Assembly: GCA_025356445.1 (NCBI GenBank)
Contig: JANXSZ010000032.1
Coordinates: 1-64,000, forward strand
From: Betaproteobacteria bacterium
Lineage (GTDB): Bacteria > Pseudomonadota > Gammaproteobacteria > Burkholderiales > Burkholderiaceae_C
Direction: 5' to 3'
DNA: 64,000 nt
The notes below the pieces were generated by a model, which was not told the DNA's origin, made no database searches, and saw only the letters and a list, made by a program, of their open reading frames with translations. This document shows positions 9,624 to 19,833 of the stretch, in pieces; the stretch's first letter is position 1; every line of letters starts with the position of its first letter. The position numbers and the translations under genes were made by a program.

Positions 9624-9651
9624 GATGCACGCCATGCTGTCTCCGTGCATC
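9624..9651. terminator. Hairpin downstream of purL (possible terminator)
   Basis: GATGCACG (9624-9631) and CGTGCATC (9644-9651) form an 8-bp stem with a 12-base loop, just after the purL stop in the minus direction. No T-tract follows, so it is only a candidate. Confidence 0.35.
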
Positions 9652-9658
9652 CATCCAC

Positions 9659-12600
9659 TCAGTCCACCCACTTGCGCGCATTGCGCCACAACCGCATCCA
9701 CGGACTGAAGGCGGCGTCTCCTCCGGATTTACCCAGATCCGTCCAGCTCATCTGGACATTACGGAACACCCGTTCAGCGTGCGGCATCATGGCCGTGAAG
9801 CGGCCATCGGCGGTGGTCACAGCAGTGAGACCGCCAGGGCTGCCGTTGGGGTTGGCAGGGTAAGTCTCTGCCGCTGCACCTTGGTTGTCCACATACCGCA
9901 TGGCGCTGAGCACTTTGGACGCATCGCCGCGCTGGGCAAAGTTGGCGAAGCCTTCACCGTGCGCGACAGCTATCGGCAAGCGGCTTCCGGCCATGCCTTT
10001 GAAAAACAGGGAGGGTGACTCCAGCACTTCTACCATCGATAAGCGGGCCTGAAAGCGTTCGCTCTGGTTGGTCGTGAAACGAGGCCATGCCTGCGCACCG
10101 GGAATGATCTCGGCCAGCTCGGCAAACATCTGGCAGCCGTTGCACACGCCCAGACCAAAGGTGTCAGTCCGGCCAAAGAACGCACCGAACTGGTCTGCCA
10201 GCACCGGGTTGAACGTGATGGAACGTGCCCAGCCGATGCCTGCACCCAGGGTGTCACCGTAGCTGAAGCCTCCGCACGCCACGATGCCCTTGAAGTCTTG
10301 GAGACGGGCACGGCCTGTTTGCAAATCCGTCATGTGAACGTCATACGCCTCAAAACCAGCTTCGGTGAAGGCATAGGCCATCTCGGTGTGCGAGTTCACA
10401 CCCTGCTCGCGCAGGATGGCGACTTTGGGGCGCGCCCCGCTCAGATTCAGGTACGGTGCCGCTACGTTTTCAGAAGCATCAAACGTAAGCTGAACATGCA
10501 TGCCAGGGTCATTAGGCTGGCCTACACCCGCGTGCTCGGCATCTGCACCGGCAGGGTTGTCGCGCTGCTGGCAAATCTTCCAGCTCACGCTGTCCCACAC
10601 TTGATGGAGGTCTTGCAGGCTGGCGGTGAACACGGCTTTGGTGTCACGCCAGACTTGAATCTGGCCTTTGCCCGCAGCGATGGTGGATGATTCGGGACGG
10701 GTTTTGCCAATGGTATGGCTGTGTTTGGAAAGGCCATGCGCGCGAAGCGTTTGCATCACGGCGTCCCGGTCGGCGGTACGCACTTGCAGCACCACGCCCA
10801 GCTCTTCGTTGAACAGCGCTTTGAGCGTCAACTCTTCGCGGCGGGCACTGACCTGCTGCGCCCAGTTTTTGCTGTCACCGTACTCGGCACGGCTGTCGGC
10901 AATGCCATCGCTTTGCGTGACCAGCATGTCCACGTTCAGCGCCACACCCACATGGCCCGCAAAGGCCATTTCGCATACTGCGGCAAACAAACCACCGTCG
11001 CTGCGGTCGTGGAAAGCCAAAATCTGGCCTGCCGTGCGCAAGGCGTTCACGGCGTTGACCAGCTTCACGAGGTCCTGCGCGTCATCAAGATCAGGCACGG
11101 TATCACCGACCTGGTTCAGGTTCTGCGCCAGGATACTGCCTGCCATGCGGTTTTGACCATGGCCCAGGTCGATCAGTAACAGCGTGGTGTCCGTCTCGGT
11201 GGCGTTAAGCTGGGGGGTGAGCGTGCCGCGCACATCGGCCAGGGTAGCAAAGGCGGTGACGATCAGGCTGACGGGGGACGTGACTTTCTTTTTGTCACCT
11301 GCGCTGCCAGAGGGGTTGGCCGTTTCTGTCCACTGCGTACGCATCGACAGCGAATCTTTACCGACAGGGATGGAAATACCCAACGCAGGGCACAGCTCCA
11401 TGCCCACGGCTTTCACGGTATCGAACAGCGCAGCATCTTCACCCGCTTCGCCACAGGCTGCCATCCAGTTGGCCGACAGCTTGACGCGGGGCAATTCGAA
11501 GGGTGCGGCCAGCAAATTGGTGATCGCCTCGCCAATCGCCATGCGGCCCGAGGCGGCGGCGTTGATGCTGGCCAGCGGCGTGCGCTCGCCCATGCTCATC
11601 GCCTCACCCGCAAAACCTCGGTAATCAGCCAAGGTAACGGCGCAATCGGCCACAGGCACTTGCCAAGGGCCAACCATCTGGTCGCGGTGCGTCAAACCAC
11701 CCACGGTGCGGTCACCAATGGTGACGAGGAAGCGCTTGGACGCAACGGTAGGGTTCGCCAACACGGCGATGGCTGCAGTTTGCAAATCCACGCCGGTCAA
11801 ATCAACGGGGGCAAACTGGCGAACCACAGTTTTCACATCACGGTGCATTTTGGGCGGCTTGCCCAGCAGCACGTTCATGGGCATGTTGACGGGTTGGTCA
11901 TCCGATGCCCGGGTCTCGTCAGCCACCGTCAAATGCCGCTCTTCGGTCGCTACGCCGACCACCGCGAACGGGCAACGCTCGCGTTCGCAAAAGGCGGTGA
12001 ACTGCGCCAGCGATGCCGGTGCGATGGCCATCACATAACGCTCTTGGCTCTCGTTGCACCAAATTTCCTTGGGAGCGAGGCCACTTTCCTCCAAGGGAAC
12101 TTGACGCAAATCGAAGCGTGCGCCACGGCCCGCGTCGTTGGTCAACTCTGGAAAGGCGTTGGACAAGCCCCCTGCCCCCACATCGTGGATCGCCAAAATC
12201 GGGTTGCCCTCAACGCCCAATGCCCAGCAATGGTTAATCACCTCTTGCGCCCGACGCTCGATTTCGGGGTTGCCACGCTGAACGGAATCAAAGTCCAGCG
12301 ACGCAGCATTGGTGCCTGTGGCCATCGAACTTGCCGCTCCGCCGCCCATGCCGATACGCATTCCGGGCCCGCCCAGCTGGATCAGCAGCGTGCCTGCGGG
12401 AAACAAAATCTTGTGCGTCAGTTCCGAATCAATCGTACCCAGTCCGCCTGCAATCATGATGGGCTTGTGGTAGCCCCGGCGGATGCTGTCCACGTCCGAC
12501 GTCACGGTTTGCTCGTACTCACGGAAGTAGCCCAGCAGGTTGGGACGGCCAAACTCATTGTTGAATGCGGCACCACCCAGTGGGCCTTCGGTCATGATCT

Positions 12601-13765
12601 GCAAGGGGCTGGCGATGTGTTCAGGGCGACCATAGGCTTGGTTGACGCCATCGGCATCAGGCCACAGCTTGGACACCGTGAAGCCCGTCAAACCCGCCTT
12701 GGGCTTGGAGCCACGCCCGGTGGCACCTTCGTCGCGGATCTCACCGCCAGCGCCTGTTGAGGCACCGGGGAACGGCGAGATGGCGGTGGGGTGGTTGTGG
12801 GTTTCCACCTTCATCAGCACGTGGCTGATAGCGCTATGTTTTTCATAGCTACTCAAGCCCATTGCGTTTGCACCAGAGGGTGATTTGGCTAAAAATCGCT
12901 CTACAGCGCTGCCTTCCATCACCGAAGCGTTATCCGAGTACGCCACCACCGTGTGCTGGGGAGCCAGCGCGTGGGTGTTGCGGATCATGCCGAACATGCT
13001 CTTGGCTTGGGGCACGCCGTCGATGGTGAAGTCAGCGTTGAAGATTTTGTGGCGGCAATGCTCGCTGTTGGCCTGCGCAAACATCATCAGCTCGACATCG
13101 GTGGGGTTGCGCTTGAGCGTCTGAAAAGCGTTCAGCAGGTAGTCCATCTCGTCGTCCGCCAACGCCAAGCCGAAACGCAAGTTAGCGTCTTGCAGCGCTT
13201 GGCGGTTGTCGGCGGCGTTGGCTGAGAGCACGTTCACATACTCCATCGCTGCGGGTTGCAACTCGGTGAACAGACCCAGCGCGAGATCGCGGTCGAACAT
13301 CACGCTCTCGGTCATGCGGTCGTGCAGCAAGGCGGCGAGCTGCTGGCGCTGCTCTGGTGTGGGCGCTTTGCTGGTGGTCAGGTGGTATTCGGTGATGCGC
13401 TCCACGCGCTTGAGAACGAAACCACCTGGGTGGCTTTGACCACCCATTCCACAATTGTGGGCAATGTCCGTCGCTTTGGACGCCCAGGGTGACACGGTGC
13501 CAAAGCGGGGGGTGACGACGATCAAAGTCATGCTCGCCGCTTTGGCCGTTGGCGCTGCGGTGAAAGGCTCGCCATAGGTCAGCAGAGCGGCCAGACGAGT
13601 CTTGTCTTCGGCAGAGGGCAGCACATCCGACGCCACCAAATGCACAAATCGAGCCGTCAGCGACGTGACGGCGGGGAAAACCGCTTGCAAACGCGGCAAA
13701 AGCTGCTGAACACGGAAATCGCTGAGCGCGCCAGCGCCTTCAAAGGGGGTGATGTGCAGGGTCAC
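9659..13765 (-). CDS. purL: Phosphoribosylformylglycinamidine synthase PurL (large single-chain form)
   Basis: Converts FGAR to FGAM with ATP and glutamine, the fourth step of purine synthesis. From the GTG at 13765 it has 1368 residues, near the normal length. Visible: linker motif [17 protein letters not shown], two AIRS-type synthetase halves (for example [15 protein letters not shown] and [10 protein letters not shown]), and a C-terminal glutaminase with nucleophile GVCNGCQ, then AHGEG and MPHAER. Start choice: the frame stays open to 13966, but the extra residues are not PurL-like, and ATG 13921 or 13966 would overlap map. GTG 13765 gives the familiar TLHITPFEG opening. A short unusual insert with a hairpin repeat lies near residue 305. 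Confidence 0.97.
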   Translation of the reverse strand: MTLHITPFEGAGALSDFRVQQLLPRLQAVFPAVTSLTARFVHLVASDVLPSAEDKTRLAALLTYGEPFTAAPTAKAASMTLIVVTPRFGTVSPWASKATDIAHNCGMGGQSHPGGFVLKRVERITEYHLTTSKAPTPEQRQQLAALLHDRMTESVMFDRDLALGLFTELQPAAMEYVNVLSANAADNRQALQDANLRFGLALADDEMDYLLNAFQTLKRNPTDVELMMFAQANSEHCRHKIFNADFTIDGVPQAKSMFGMIRNTHALAPQHTVVAYSDNASVMEGSAVERFLAKSPSGANAMGLSSYEKHSAISHVLMKVETHNHPTAISPFPGASTGAGGEIRDEGATGRGSKPKAGLTGFTVSKLWPDADGVNQAYGRPEHIASPLQIMTEGPLGGAAFNNEFGRPNLLGYFREYEQTVTSDVDSIRRGYHKPIMIAGGLGTIDSELTHKILFPAGTLLIQLGGPGMRIGMGGGAASSMATGTNAASLDFDSVQRGNPEIERRAQEVINHCWALGVEGNPILAIHDVGAGGLSNAFPELTNDAGRGARFDLRQVPLEESGLAPKEIWCNESQERYVMAIAPASLAQFTAFCERERCPFAVVGVATEERHLTVADETRASDDQPVNMPMNVLLGKPPKMHRDVKTVVRQFAPVDLTGVDLQTAAIAVLANPTVASKRFLVTIGDRTVGGLTHRDQMVGPWQVPVADCAVTLADYRGFAGEAMSMGERTPLASINAAASGRMAIGEAITNLLAAPFELPRVKLSANWMAACGEAGEDAALFDTVKAVGMELCPALGISIPVGKDSLSMRTQWTETANPSGSAGDKKKVTSPVSLIVTAFATLADVRGTLTPQLNATETDTTLLLIDLGHGQNRMAGSILAQNLNQVGDTVPDLDDAQDLVKLVNAVNALRTAGQILAFHDRSDGGLFAAVCEMAFAGHVGVALNVDMLVTQSDGIADSRAEYGDSKNWAQQVSARREELTLKALFNEELGVVLQVRTADRDAVMQTLRAHGLSKHSHTIGKTRPESSTIAAGKGQIQVWRDTKAVFTASLQDLHQVWDSVSWKICQQRDNPAGADAEHAGVGQPNDPGMHVQLTFDASENVAAPYLNLSGARPKVAILREQGVNSHTEMAYAFTEAGFEAYDVHMTDLQTGRARLQDFKGIVACGGFSYGDTLGAGIGWARSITFNPVLADQFGAFFGRTDTFGLGVCNGCQMFAELAEIIPGAQAWPRFTTNQSERFQARLSMVEVLESPSLFFKGMAGSRLPIAVAHGEGFANFAQRGDASKVLSAMRYVDNQGAAAETYPANPNGSPGGLTAVTTADGRFTAMMPHAERVFRNVQMSWTDLGKSGGDAAFSPWMRLWRNARKWVD
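12833..12849. repeat. GCTAT-N7-ATAGC element inside purL
   Basis: Arms extend to six bases here (GCTATG/CATAGC) around a TTTTT loop. On the coding strand it reads AGCTATGAAAAACATAGC, which differs by one base from the copy in the SMP-30 gene. It encodes part of a non-conserved loop just before the [10 protein letters not shown] motif. Confidence 0.75.
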
Positions 13766-13919
13766 TGAGAGGCCTTGAGAGGTGGTTTTAAAGAGAGCCA
13801 GGGGCAGCGCTGAATGGGCAACCCCTTGTAAACCCTGAATTTTAACGGTCTGGGCTGCGGGGTCTGGTGCGCCACACGCTGATCGCCGTCTGTGGGTCTG
13901 TCTGCGAGATAATTGCGGC

Positions 13920-14735
13920 ATGAGTATTACTATCAAAGATGAAGCAGGTATTGCAGGCATGCGCACAGCGGGCCGTTTGGCCTCGGAGCTGCTGGACTAC
14001 CTGACCCCCCACGTGCTCCCCGGAGTGACCACCAACCAGATTGACAAGCTCGCGCATGACTACATGACGCAGGTGCAGCACACTGTTCCCGCCACGCTGG
14101 GCTACCAGCCTCCTGGCTATACGCCCTACCCCAAAAGCCTGTGCACCTCGCTCAACCATGTGGTGTGCCATGGCATTCCCAATGACAAAGCGATGAAAAA
14201 GGGCGATATCGTCAATATTGACGTGACGGTCATCAAAGATGGCTGGCATGGCGATTCGAGCCGTATGTTCATGGTGGGGGATGTCTCCATTCAGGCGAAA
14301 CGTCTTTGCAAACTGACTTATGACGCCATGTGGCACGGTATTGCCCGCGTCAAGCCCGGTGCGCGGTTGGGAGACATTGGCTTTGCGATTCAGCGCTTTA
14401 CAGAGAGCCAGGGGTTTTCGGTGGTGCGTGAGTTTTGTGGCCACGGCATTGGCCGCGTATTCCACGAAGAGCCGCAGGTGCTGCACTACGGCAAGGCAGG
14501 CACGCTGGACGAATTGCATCCCGGCATGACCTTCACGATCGAGCCGATGGTGAACGCCGGACGCAAGGAAATCACCGATGGCCCGGGCAAGGATGGCTGG
14601 ACTATCGTCACCAAAGACCGTTCACTGTCAGCCCAGTGGGAGCACACGGTGCTGGTGACTGAGACGGGCTATGAGGTGTTAACGCTGTCAGCCGGCAGCC
14701 CTGCCACACCCGACTTTGTGCCTGCACAACGTTGA
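13920..14735 (+). CDS. map: Methionine aminopeptidase, type I
   Basis: Removes the initiator Met from nascent proteins. 271 residues. The metal ligands are visible: Asp in [16 protein letters not shown] (two), His in [12 protein letters not shown], Glu in FTIEPMVN and Glu in QWEHTVLVT. The substrate-binding His in [11 protein letters not shown] is also present. There is no ribosome site before the ATG. GATAAT at 13908-13913 ends six bases before it, so a leaderless message is possible (inference). It is divergent from purL and 36 bases ahead of glnD. Confidence 0.97.
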   Translation: MSITIKDEAGIAGMRTAGRLASELLDYLTPHVLPGVTTNQIDKLAHDYMTQVQHTVPATLGYQPPGYTPYPKSLCTSLNHVVCHGIPNDKAMKKGDIVNIDVTVIKDGWHGDSSRMFMVGDVSIQAKRLCKLTYDAMWHGIARVKPGARLGDIGFAIQRFTESQGFSVVREFCGHGIGRVFHEEPQVLHYGKAGTLDELHPGMTFTIEPMVNAGRKEITDGPGKDGWTIVTKDRSLSAQWEHTVLVTETGYEVLTLSAGSPATPDFVPAQR

Positions 14736-14771
14736 TTCAGCGGTATTTTTACTCTATTTTTGTAGCACGCT

Positions 14772-17417
14772 ATGCATGATCTGCTTGCACTGAAAGCAGA
14801 CTATCTGCGCCAAAAAGGCGTGGTGCTGCAAACCCTGGGGGGCTGTGGCTCGTCTACCCGCAACGTGCGCAGCGCCTTGCGGCAGTTGGCCACGTTGGTG
14901 GACGATGCCCTGCGGGTGCTGTGGGATGCTGCGGGCCTGGGTGCACCGGCATCGCCCCACGCCCTGGTGGCCGTAGGCGGTTTTGGGCGAGGTGAATTGT
15001 TTCCCTGCTCTGACGTGGATGTGCTGCTGCTGATGCCTGACGGGTATTCCGCCGAAAAAGATGCGGTACTCAAACAGCACGTTGAATGCTTCATCACAAG
15101 CTGCTGGGATTTCGGTCTGGAGATTGGCTCTAGCGTGCGCACGCTGACCGAGTGCCTGCAAGAGTCCGAAAAAGACGTGACCGTGCAAACGTCGCTGCTT
15201 GAATCCCGCTTGCTGGTGGGCCAGACAGGGTTATTCAAGGCGTTTCAAAAGCGTTTTGCCTCAGCCATGGACGCCAAGGGATTTTTCACGGCAAAAACCC
15301 TGGAGATGCGCCAGCGCCACAACAAATACGAGAACACACCTTACGCACTGGAACCCAACTGCAAAGAATCTCCTGGTGGCTTGCGTGATTTACAGGTGAT
15401 TTTATGGGTGGCCAAAGCGGCTAAGCTGGGCAAGAGTTGGGATGAGCTGGCGCGCAAAGGATTGGCTACGCCGTTTGAGGTGCGGCAGATTAACCTCAAC
15501 CAGGCGCTGATTTCACTGATTCGCGTACGTTTGCACTTGCTCGCACACCGGAGGGAAGACCGTTTAGTCTTTGATTTACAAACTGTTGTTGCCGAATCGT
15601 TTGGCTATGCTGCAGCAACGAGCGAAGCATCGCGCTTGCCAGTACGCGCCAGCGAGGCGCTGATGCGCCGCTATTATTGGGCGGCCAAGGCAGTTGCCCA
15701 ATTGAACCAGGTGTTGCTGCTGAACATTGAGGAGCGGTTGAATCCCAAAATGCACGTGTTGCGGCCGATCAATGAACGTTTTCATGACAAAGCTGGCATG
15801 CTGGAGGTTGTATCCGACGACCTGTATACCCGCGAGCCGCACGCGATTTTGGAAACCTTTTTGCTCTACCAAACCACCGTGGGCATCAAAGGTTTATCGG
15901 CACGCACCTTGCGAGCGCTGTACAACGCCCGCAGCCTGATGGATGCAGCGTTCAGGCGAGATCCTGTGAATCGCCAAACGTTTTTGCAAATCCTGCAACA
16001 ACCTGAGGGCATCACCCACGCTATTCGGCTGATGAACCAGACTTCGGTGCTGGGCCGCTACCTGTGGGTTTTTCGCCGCATCGTGGGGCAAATGCAGCAC
16101 GATTTGTTTCATGTGTACACCGTAGACCAGCACATTTTGATGGTGCTGCGCAACATGCGGCGCTTCTTTTTGCCTGAGCATGCCCATGAATACCCCCTTT
16201 GTTCGCAACTGGCTGCAGGCTGGGATCAGCCCTGGACGCTGTACATCGCAGCGCTGTTTCACGACATCGCCAAAGGCCGTGGCGGTGACCACTCCACACT
16301 GGGCGCACGTGAAGTGCGTATTTTTTGCAAGCAGCATGGCATTGCGCGCAGCGATGCGGCGTTAATCGAATTCTTGGTGGTTGAGCACCTCACCATGAGC
16401 CGCATTGCACAAAAAGAAGATCTGAGTGACCCAGAGGTCATCAGTGCTTTCGCCAAACGCCTGGGCACAGAGCGCTATCTGACAGCGCTGTATTTGCTGA
16501 CGGTAGCTGACATACGGGGTACCAGCCCTAAAGTCTGGAACGCTTGGAAAGGCAAGCTGCTGGAAGACCTGTACCGCGCCACGTTGCGCGTACTGGGCGG
16601 CCATGCACCAGATCCAGATGCCGAGGTAGAGGCACGCAAACGCGAAGCACTCATCACCCTGGCGCTGCATGCCCAACCCCACCTGGCGCACCTGCCACTG
16701 TGGAATACGCTAGACGTAGGCTACTTCATGCGCCATGAAGCCGCAGACATTGCCTGGCATACCCGGCACCTGTCGCGCCATGCAGGGCGTCACTCGGTGA
16801 ACAAGGACAACACAGCCATTGAAGAGCGTCGGCTTGACCAAGCCATTGTGCGTGCGCGACTCTCACCTTTGGGTGAGGGCTTGCAGGTGCTGGTCTATAC
16901 CCGCGATGAACCCGATTTGTTTGCCCGCATTTGCGGCTACTTTGAGCATGCTGGTTTCAGCATTCTGGACGCCAAAATCCATACCGCCCGCGATGGCTAC
17001 GCACTGGACACCTTTCAGGTCGTCACAAGCGTATTGGCAGACCACTACCGTGAACTCGTCAGCATGGTGGAAAGCGAACTGCTGCGAGCTATTGAAGCGT
17101 CTGGGCCGCTGCCACAGCCTGGGCGTGGGCGGGTTTCGCGCCGGGTGAAAAGTTTTCCGGTCGTGCCGCGCGTTGAATTGCGCCCGGATGAAAAAGCCCA
17201 GCGCTGGCTGCTGAATGTCTCTGCAAGTGACCGCGTAGGCCTGCTCTACGGCATCGCCCGGGTATTGGCACGCCACAAATTAAACTTGCAGCTCGCCAAA
17301 ATCACAACGCTGGGTGAGCGCGTTGAGGACACATTTTTGATTTCAGGTCTCGAGTTGCAACATAACCGAACGCAAATAGAGATTGAAACAGAGCTGCTGG
17401 ACGCCATAGCGGCATAA
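14772..17417 (+). CDS. glnD: Bifunctional [protein-PII] uridylyltransferase / uridylyl-removing enzyme GlnD
   Basis: Glutamine sensor that adds UMP to PII when nitrogen is short and removes it when glutamine is high. 881 residues in the family order: nucleotidyltransferase with [19 protein letters not shown] near residues 68-87, GlnD PII-UTase linker, HD domain with [15 protein letters not shown] near 493, and two ACT domains at about 705-780 ([19 protein letters not shown]) and 813-881 ([19 protein letters not shown]). All key residues seem intact. It follows map closely and is separated from the polysaccharide block by about 300 bases. Confidence 0.97.
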   Translation: MHDLLALKADYLRQKGVVLQTLGGCGSSTRNVRSALRQLATLVDDALRVLWDAAGLGAPASPHALVAVGGFGRGELFPCSDVDVLLLMPDGYSAEKDAVLKQHVECFITSCWDFGLEIGSSVRTLTECLQESEKDVTVQTSLLESRLLVGQTGLFKAFQKRFASAMDAKGFFTAKTLEMRQRHNKYENTPYALEPNCKESPGGLRDLQVILWVAKAAKLGKSWDELARKGLATPFEVRQINLNQALISLIRVRLHLLAHRREDRLVFDLQTVVAESFGYAAATSEASRLPVRASEALMRRYYWAAKAVAQLNQVLLLNIEERLNPKMHVLRPINERFHDKAGMLEVVSDDLYTREPHAILETFLLYQTTVGIKGLSARTLRALYNARSLMDAAFRRDPVNRQTFLQILQQPEGITHAIRLMNQTSVLGRYLWVFRRIVGQMQHDLFHVYTVDQHILMVLRNMRRFFLPEHAHEYPLCSQLAAGWDQPWTLYIAALFHDIAKGRGGDHSTLGAREVRIFCKQHGIARSDAALIEFLVVEHLTMSRIAQKEDLSDPEVISAFAKRLGTERYLTALYLLTVADIRGTSPKVWNAWKGKLLEDLYRATLRVLGGHAPDPDAEVEARKREALITLALHAQPHLAHLPLWNTLDVGYFMRHEAADIAWHTRHLSRHAGRHSVNKDNTAIEERRLDQAIVRARLSPLGEGLQVLVYTRDEPDLFARICGYFEHAGFSILDAKIHTARDGYALDTFQVVTSVLADHYRELVSMVESELLRAIEASGPLPQPGRGRVSRRVKSFPVVPRVELRPDEKAQRWLLNVSASDRVGLLYGIARVLARHKLNLQLAKITTLGERVEDTFLISGLELQHNRTQIEIETELLDAIAA

Positions 17418-17718
17418 CCGTCATACGTTTGACACAGACACCACGCATTGATGCCACGTAGGCGGGGTATCCGGATATCCTGCATAGAAAGGGTGTAATT
17501 TATACCCTCACCCAGAGAAAATGGGGGCATTTATGCTACAACCCACTGGGTAGAATCAGTCCGATAAATGGTTGTTCAGCATGACTCCCGGGTTTTATCA
17601 CCCGTCCATTTTCGATATTTCCCCATTGTCGGCTTGGTACATTTTTGGCTTTGGTGTGCGCCTAACGCAACGCTTATGTCAACCCTGTACAGGGCTGCCT
17701 CAACCCAGACATTAAGCC
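17418..17718. other. 301-bp intergenic region ahead of the polysaccharide operon
   Basis: No gene seen. It holds several dyads: GGATATCC around 17470, an imperfect one around 17492-17508 (GGGTGTAA...TTATACCC) and the perfect CCCTGTACAGGG at 17683-17694, 24 bases before the bcsE start. TTGACA occurs at 17429-17434 but I find no good -10 at the right distance. The density of dyads suggests a regulated promoter (inference). Confidence 0.45.
17683..17694. promoter_or_regulatory. 12-bp perfect palindrome upstream of bcsE
   Basis: CCCTGTACAGGG, ending 24 bases before the GTG start of the first exopolysaccharide gene. Position and symmetry fit an operator for a dimeric regulator; which one is unknown. 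Confidence 0.4.
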
Positions 17719-19833
17719 GTGGTGACTCAATATTCAGGTCAAGTGATCGATCGAAAACATGCGGCGATCCGACTTTTTGTTTCCGATCTCCCTGAAACCA
17801 CCGACGCCATGCTCCCTGGCGGGGTGTACGCAATGATCGCGGAGACGCCACCAGCGCGTTTTCCTATCTTGGCGGCCAGCATGGCCGGTGCGGTGACCGG
17901 CAACATCCCCACCACGCTGTTGGTACCCTCTGCGCCCAAAGTATTTATCGACCGGCTGGCGCAAGTGGGGTTTCCAGGTGCCAATGCAGCCATTGAAACA
18001 GGGCATTTGCAGGTGTTTCAATTGCAGGATGATTTCAGTAAAAAGATGTTCCGCTTTGGTGCGGAAGCCTTTGTCAGCGAGCTTGATCACTTCCGCCTGC
18101 CTGCACAAAGCTACTTGGTGATTGACCAAGCAGACGAATTGCTCAGCCTGCACGACATCTCGCTCGCCCTGGAGCAGGCTGAAGCGCTGGGGCAATGGGC
18201 CAGAAAACTCAAAGTCACGATTTTGCTGGTGTTCACCCGTGTGGCAGCTGTAACCAGCTCGCTGGCCACATTGACGGGGTTGATGGACTATCTGGCTGGT
18301 ATTGTGCGACTCGGTGGACGCCAAGACGGCCTGGATTTAACGTTTGAGTACTGGCAGTCACCCGATGGCACCGTCGCTGCCAAGGTTTACCATCTTGCTA
18401 TTCTTGACGGCGGTCATTACCAAGTCAAAAAACAGCTCACATCGCCTGTGGAAGCAATGACAGCAGCTATAGTGCCCCCTGGTGTGACGCCAGCGGAAGC
18501 CGTTGAACCCGAAGAAGCGCCTGAACAATTGCGCTACCTGTACATTGACCCAACGCTGGCAGCCTTAAGCAAACAAATGGTGGGGCAGTGGCAAGCGTGT
18601 GATTCCATGGTGAGCGTGATCCGTGCGGCTTTTGGCGCTGTCGCCCCCACGGTGTTGCTGAGTTTTGAGCGCAACAGCGTGCTGCGCGACTTGGCCGAAG
18701 CCGTACATACTCTGCGCCTGTCGCTCGGACGAAGGGCACGCATTGTGGTGATTGAGCGCGAAGCCTCGCTGCGCTACCAAAATGAAATTTTGCTGTTGCG
18801 TCTGGGTACCAGTTTGGTCGTACACCGGGACGTACAAGAAAACCGCATTCCTTTGATGCTGGAATCGTTGCGTGGTCAGGTCTTTAACCGCGATATTGAA
18901 ATGCACTTTGATGCTGCACTTTCCAGCGTGGTGACTTCTGCCAAACGCGGTTACCTGCCCCCAGCCAGCTTTGTGCGTGAAACCACCAACGTGGTAGATC
19001 GCTCCGAATTGCTTAACCTGCCCTGCGCACTGGTGGTCGCCAAGCCTGACAGCACAAAAGCCTGCACCGAGTTGCTGACCAAAGTACGGGTCACCCGTGC
19101 CGGAGATTTGACCACCACAGATGGCAAGCTTTGTTACATCTTCTTCAGCGGGTGCCCTGAAAGCAGCCTCAAGCGTGCGCTGCAAGCGGTGCTGGGCGAA
19201 GGTGTAGAGCAGTTGTTTGCCGATATGCAGTTTGTGGTGGTGCGCGCCGATATTCGCAGCCGCTTGGTCAATCTGGGCCAAGAGGTGCAAGGCAAAACGT
19301 TTCCCGACACCATTGGGCAAGTCATTACACCCAAAGAAATTACCGTGCAGACGGTGGCAAACCTGCCTGCGCAGCGGCTTGTACCGCTTGCAGCCACAGT
19401 ACCTGCAGCAGCTACGCCTGCTGTTGCCGTGGCGATGGTTCAAATTGAAACGTTCATGCCTGTAGCCACCACCATCGTGATGGCTGAACCAGAAGTGATT
19501 CAAACCGTTGAAACCACCCTTCAAGTGGTTCCTGCACCATCTGTTGCCACACCTGAAGTTGTCGCAGAACCCATCTCTTTGCCAGTCGAAGCTGTAGCTG
19601 TAGAAATACCTGTAGCGGCTGCCGACAAGGTAGCCACTGTCCCCGTCGAGCCTACAGTCGCAGTGCCCAGTCCGATTTCGGAGCTGAATATACCTGCCGA
19701 ACCACTCAAACCGACCGAGATACCTCATGTTTTCGGACTGCTCGTCCCCGCTGCATCAGCCGAAAAAGTGGCCCGTCCTTTGCGCAGGGCCACACGCCGC
19801 AGTTCTGAATTTGAATCGGATCAAAATGGCTGA
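17719..19833 (+). CDS. bcsE: BcsE-like c-di-GMP-binding protein with GIL domain
   Basis: 704 residues from GTG 17719 (the next codon, 17722, is also GTG; an internal ATG near residue 30 is possible). The central part aligns by eye with E. coli BcsE: AVHTLRLSLGRRARIVV with EASLRYQNEILLL, then ESLRGQVFNR. The GIL domain is marked by RAGD (R460, D463), the RxGD motif that binds c-di-GMP, followed by LCYIFFSGC. Known: BcsE binds c-di-GMP in the cytosol and boosts cellulose synthase. Residues beyond about 550 form a Val/Ala/Pro/Glu-rich tail absent from E. coli BcsE. No bcsA, bcsQ or bcsZ is in the window. The start of the next gene overlaps this stop by eight bases. Confidence 0.88.
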   Translation: MVTQYSGQVIDRKHAAIRLFVSDLPETTDAMLPGGVYAMIAETPPARFPILAASMAGAVTGNIPTTLLVPSAPKVFIDRLAQVGFPGANAAIETGHLQVFQLQDDFSKKMFRFGAEAFVSELDHFRLPAQSYLVIDQADELLSLHDISLALEQAEALGQWARKLKVTILLVFTRVAAVTSSLATLTGLMDYLAGIVRLGGRQDGLDLTFEYWQSPDGTVAAKVYHLAILDGGHYQVKKQLTSPVEAMTAAIVPPGVTPAEAVEPEEAPEQLRYLYIDPTLAALSKQMVGQWQACDSMVSVIRAAFGAVAPTVLLSFERNSVLRDLAEAVHTLRLSLGRRARIVVIEREASLRYQNEILLLRLGTSLVVHRDVQENRIPLMLESLRGQVFNRDIEMHFDAALSSVVTSAKRGYLPPASFVRETTNVVDRSELLNLPCALVVAKPDSTKACTELLTKVRVTRAGDLTTTDGKLCYIFFSGCPESSLKRALQAVLGEGVEQLFADMQFVVVRADIRSRLVNLGQEVQGKTFPDTIGQVITPKEITVQTVANLPAQRLVPLAATVPAAATPAVAVAMVQIETFMPVATTIVMAEPEVIQTVETTLQVVPAPSVATPEVVAEPISLPVEAVAVEIPVAAADKVATVPVEPTVAVPSPISELNIPAEPLKPTEIPHVFGLLVPAASAEKVARPLRRATRRSSEFESDQNG

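Noticed and set aside
10425-10445. GGGGCGCGCCCC palindrome
   Set aside because: It lies inside purL where codon use explains it.
13766-13966. Longer PurL start at ATG 13921 or 13966
   Set aside because: The extra residues are Arg/Ser-rich and not PurL-like. They would overlap the map start. GTG 13765 gives the usual opening.
18565-19728. Long 387-codon open frame on the minus strand within the bcsE gene
   Set aside because: Its protein is His/Gly/Arg-rich and without family motifs. It is the antisense shadow of the bcsE-like gene.
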